Source: an uncultured Rikenellaceae bacterium
Lineage (GTDB): Bacteria; Bacteroidota; Bacteroidia; Bacteroidales; Rikenellaceae
Direction: 5' to 3'
Assembly: GCA_949287525.1 (NCBI GenBank)
Contig: CASEGL010000001.1
Location: 186,001-250,000 of the forward strand
Length of the DNA stretch: 64,000 nt
Positions 62,224-64,000 of the stretch are shown here, in pieces. How positions within the stretch are numbered: the first letter of the stretch is position 1; every line of letters starts with the position of its first letter. The notes under the pieces were generated by a model. That model worked only from the letters and a program-made list of their open reading frames with translations, did not search any database and was not told where the DNA came from. Made by a program: the position numbers and the translations under genes.

Positions 62224-64000
62224 ATGAGAGCAAAATTTTCAGATATAAGCTACGAAGGCGGACCCGCTAAATGCTGTCACGCCGGAAAAGGCGGCCACGA
62301 CGAACACGTATGGCTGACCGCCGAACAGATTCCCGTCAAAGGAACCTACACGGAGAAAGACCTCGAAGGACTCGAGCACCTCAATTATGCAGCCGGTATC
62401 GCCCCGTTCCTGCGCGGCCCGTACAGCACGATGTACGTCATGCGCCCCTGGACGATCCGCCAGTACGCCGGATTCTCGACCGCAGAGGAGAGCAACGCCT
62501 TCTACCGCCGCAACCTCGCCTCGGGCCAGAAGGGTCTGTCGGTCGCATTCGACCTGGCTACGCACCGCGGCTACGACGCCGACCATCCCCGTGTTGTGGG
62601 CGACGTCGGCAAGGCCGGCGTGTCGATCTGCTCGGTAGAGGACATGAAGGTGCTGTTCGACGGCATTCCGCTCGACCAGATGTCCGTCTCGATGACCATG
62701 AACGGCGCCGTACTGCCCGTACTGGCCTTCTACATCGTGTCGGGTCTGGAGCAGGGCGCACGCCTCGACCAGCTGGCCGGCACGATCCAGAACGACATCC
62801 TCAAGGAGTTCATGGTGCGTAACACCTATATTTATCCGCCGGAGTTCTCGATGCGCATCATCGCCGACATCTTCGAGTACACGGCCAAGAACATGCCCAA
62901 ATTCAACTCGATCTCCATCTCGGGCTACCACATGCAGGAGGCCGGCGCCACGGCCGACATCGAGCTGGCCTACACGCTGGCCGACGGTCTGGAGTACATC
63001 CGCGCCGGTATCAACGCAGGCATGAGCGTCGACCAGTTCGCACCGCGCCTGTCGTTCTTCTGGGGCGTGGGCATGAACCACTTCATGGAGATCGCCAAGA
63101 TGCGCGCCGCACGACTGCTGTGGGCCAAGATCGTCAAACAGTTCGACCCGAAGAACCCGAAATCCATGGCGCTGCGTACCCACAGCCAGACGTCGGGCTG
63201 GTCGCTCACCGAGCAGGACCCGTTCAACAACGTGGCACGTACCGCCATCGAGGCCATGGGTGCCGCCTTGGGTCACACCCAGTCGCTGCACACCAACGCC
63301 CTCGACGAGGCAATCGCCCTGCCGACCGACTTCTCGGCCCGTATCGCCCGCAACACGCAGATCTACATCCAGGAGGAGACCAACATCTGCCGTGAGGTCG
63401 ATCCGTGGGCAGGCTCCTACTATGTGGAGGCACTGACCAACGAGATCGCCCACAAGGCATGGGAACACATCCAGGAGATCGAAAGCCTCGGCGGCATGGC
63501 CAAGGCCATCGAGACGGGTATCCCGAAAATGCGTATCGAGGAGGCTGCCGCACGCAAACAGGCACACATCGACTCCGGCCGCGAGATCATCGTGGGTGTG
63601 AACAAATACCGCCTGGAGAAGGAGGACCCGATCGACATCCTCGCCGTGGACAACACCGCCGTACGCGAGGCACAGATCAAACGCCTCCAGGAACTCCGCG
63701 CAAAACGCGACAACGAGGCCGTACAGCGTGCGCTGGCCGCCATCACCGAGTGCGTGAAGAGCGGCAAGGGCAACCTGCTGGAACTGGCCGTGGAGGCCGC
63801 CAAAGTACGGGCTACGCTGGGCGAAATCTCCGACGCCTGCGAAGTGGTCGTTGGCCGCTACAAAGCCGTGATCCGTTCCATCTCCGGAGTATATTCAAGC
63901 GAAGTGAAAACAGACGAAAACTTTGCGAAAGCCAAGGCCATGGCCGAAGCCTTCGCCCGTAAGGAAGGTCGCCAGCCGCGTATCATGATCGCCAAGCTGG
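62224..64000 (+). CDS. mutB: Methylmalonyl-CoA mutase large subunit (runs off the window)
   Basis: An open frame from ATG 62224 to the window edge, 592 codons, found by reading on past the mutA stop. The protein starts [20 protein letters not shown] and has the CoA/substrate channel motifs [20 protein letters not shown] and [18 protein letters not shown], then the barrel segments [13 protein letters not shown] and [16 protein letters not shown]. The window ends at PRIMIAKL, just as the cobalamin-binding domain (DGHDRG) would begin, so roughly the last 120 residues are missing. It forms the active heterodimer with MutA and needs adenosylcobalamin. Confidence 0.96.
   Translation, partial: MRAKFSDISYEGGPAKCCHAGKGGHDEHVWLTAEQIPVKGTYTEKDLEGLEHLNYAAGIAPFLRGPYSTMYVMRPWTIRQYAGFSTAEESNAFYRRNLASGQKGLSVAFDLATHRGYDADHPRVVGDVGKAGVSICSVEDMKVLFDGIPLDQMSVSMTMNGAVLPVLAFYIVSGLEQGARLDQLAGTIQNDILKEFMVRNTYIYPPEFSMRIIADIFEYTAKNMPKFNSISISGYHMQEAGATADIELAYTLADGLEYIRAGINAGMSVDQFAPRLSFFWGVGMNHFMEIAKMRAARLLWAKIVKQFDPKNPKSMALRTHSQTSGWSLTEQDPFNNVARTAIEAMGAALGHTQSLHTNALDEAIALPTDFSARIARNTQIYIQEETNICREVDPWAGSYYVEALTNEIAHKAWEHIQEIESLGGMAKAIETGIPKMRIEEAAARKQAHIDSGREIIVGVNKYRLEKEDPIDILAVDNTAVREAQIKRLQELRAKRDNEAVQRALAAITECVKSGKGNLLELAVEAAKVRATLGEISDACEVVVGRYKAVIRSISGVYSSEVKTDENFAKAKAMAEAFARKEGRQPRIMIAKL

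Overview
The window is a stretch of a GC-rich Bacteroidetes chromosome. The best match in style is a gut Rikenellaceae genome of the Alistipes type, but that genus call is an inference. Evidence for the phylum: many genes are preceded by the Bacteroidetes-type -7 box TAnnTTTG, five of them with a TTG/TTTG element 18-20 nt upstream. Shine-Dalgarno sequences are mostly weak. The gene set is also typical: heterodimeric methylmalonyl-CoA mutase, ATP-type PEP carboxykinase, futalosine-route menaquinone genes, a PCMD-type surface lipoprotein, and a Tgt lacking zinc cysteines.

Layout. 1-3430 is an AT-rich accessory island: a truncated restriction-enzyme gene, its C5 methyltransferase, an IS1595-type transposase, and a divergent EcsC/TerB-like membrane-associated protein. 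From about 3431 the sequence switches sharply to GC-rich core genome. 3641-11167 is a minus-strand run: dapD, PCMD lipoprotein, beta-barrel, birA, pdxB, fabI. 11343-17722 runs plus: prolyl oligopeptidase, aspartate kinase, class III aminotransferase, outer-membrane barrel, alkA-like glycosylase. 17821-24845 is mostly minus: M16 peptidase, HTH/DUF2975 pair, hpf, xerC, polyprenol-phosphate glycosyltransferase; an acyl-ACP thioesterase lies opposite. 25011-32363 holds tgt-lptG, aspA, pckA and hemW. 32437-38601 has a hydrolase, a patatin and the etfB-etfA-acyl-CoA dehydrogenase operon. 38998-51303 holds TPR, MFS, glycosyltransferase, ade, a small lipoprotein, ndk, rluD, PASTA protein, mqnE, rpmH and rsmG. 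51454-60109 has an acetyltransferase, an AT-rich orphan gene, an FAD oxidoreductase, a glycosyltransferase-sigma pair, rpsU, a helix-hairpin-helix gene broken by an in-frame TAG, and a UbiD decarboxylase. The window ends inside mutB after mutA.

How the genes work together. aspA, pckA and mutAB fit the fumarate/succinate-propionate fermentation of this phylum. etfBA plus an acyl-CoA dehydrogenase adds a flavin-based acyl-CoA redox module. mqnE and the UbiD homologue fit futalosine-route menaquinone synthesis for fumarate respiration. dapD, lysC and the aminotransferase suggest lysine/diaminopimelate synthesis through succinylated intermediates. No tRNA, rRNA, CRISPR array or prophage structure was recognised. 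Three intergenic stretches exceed 300 nt and are described separately.
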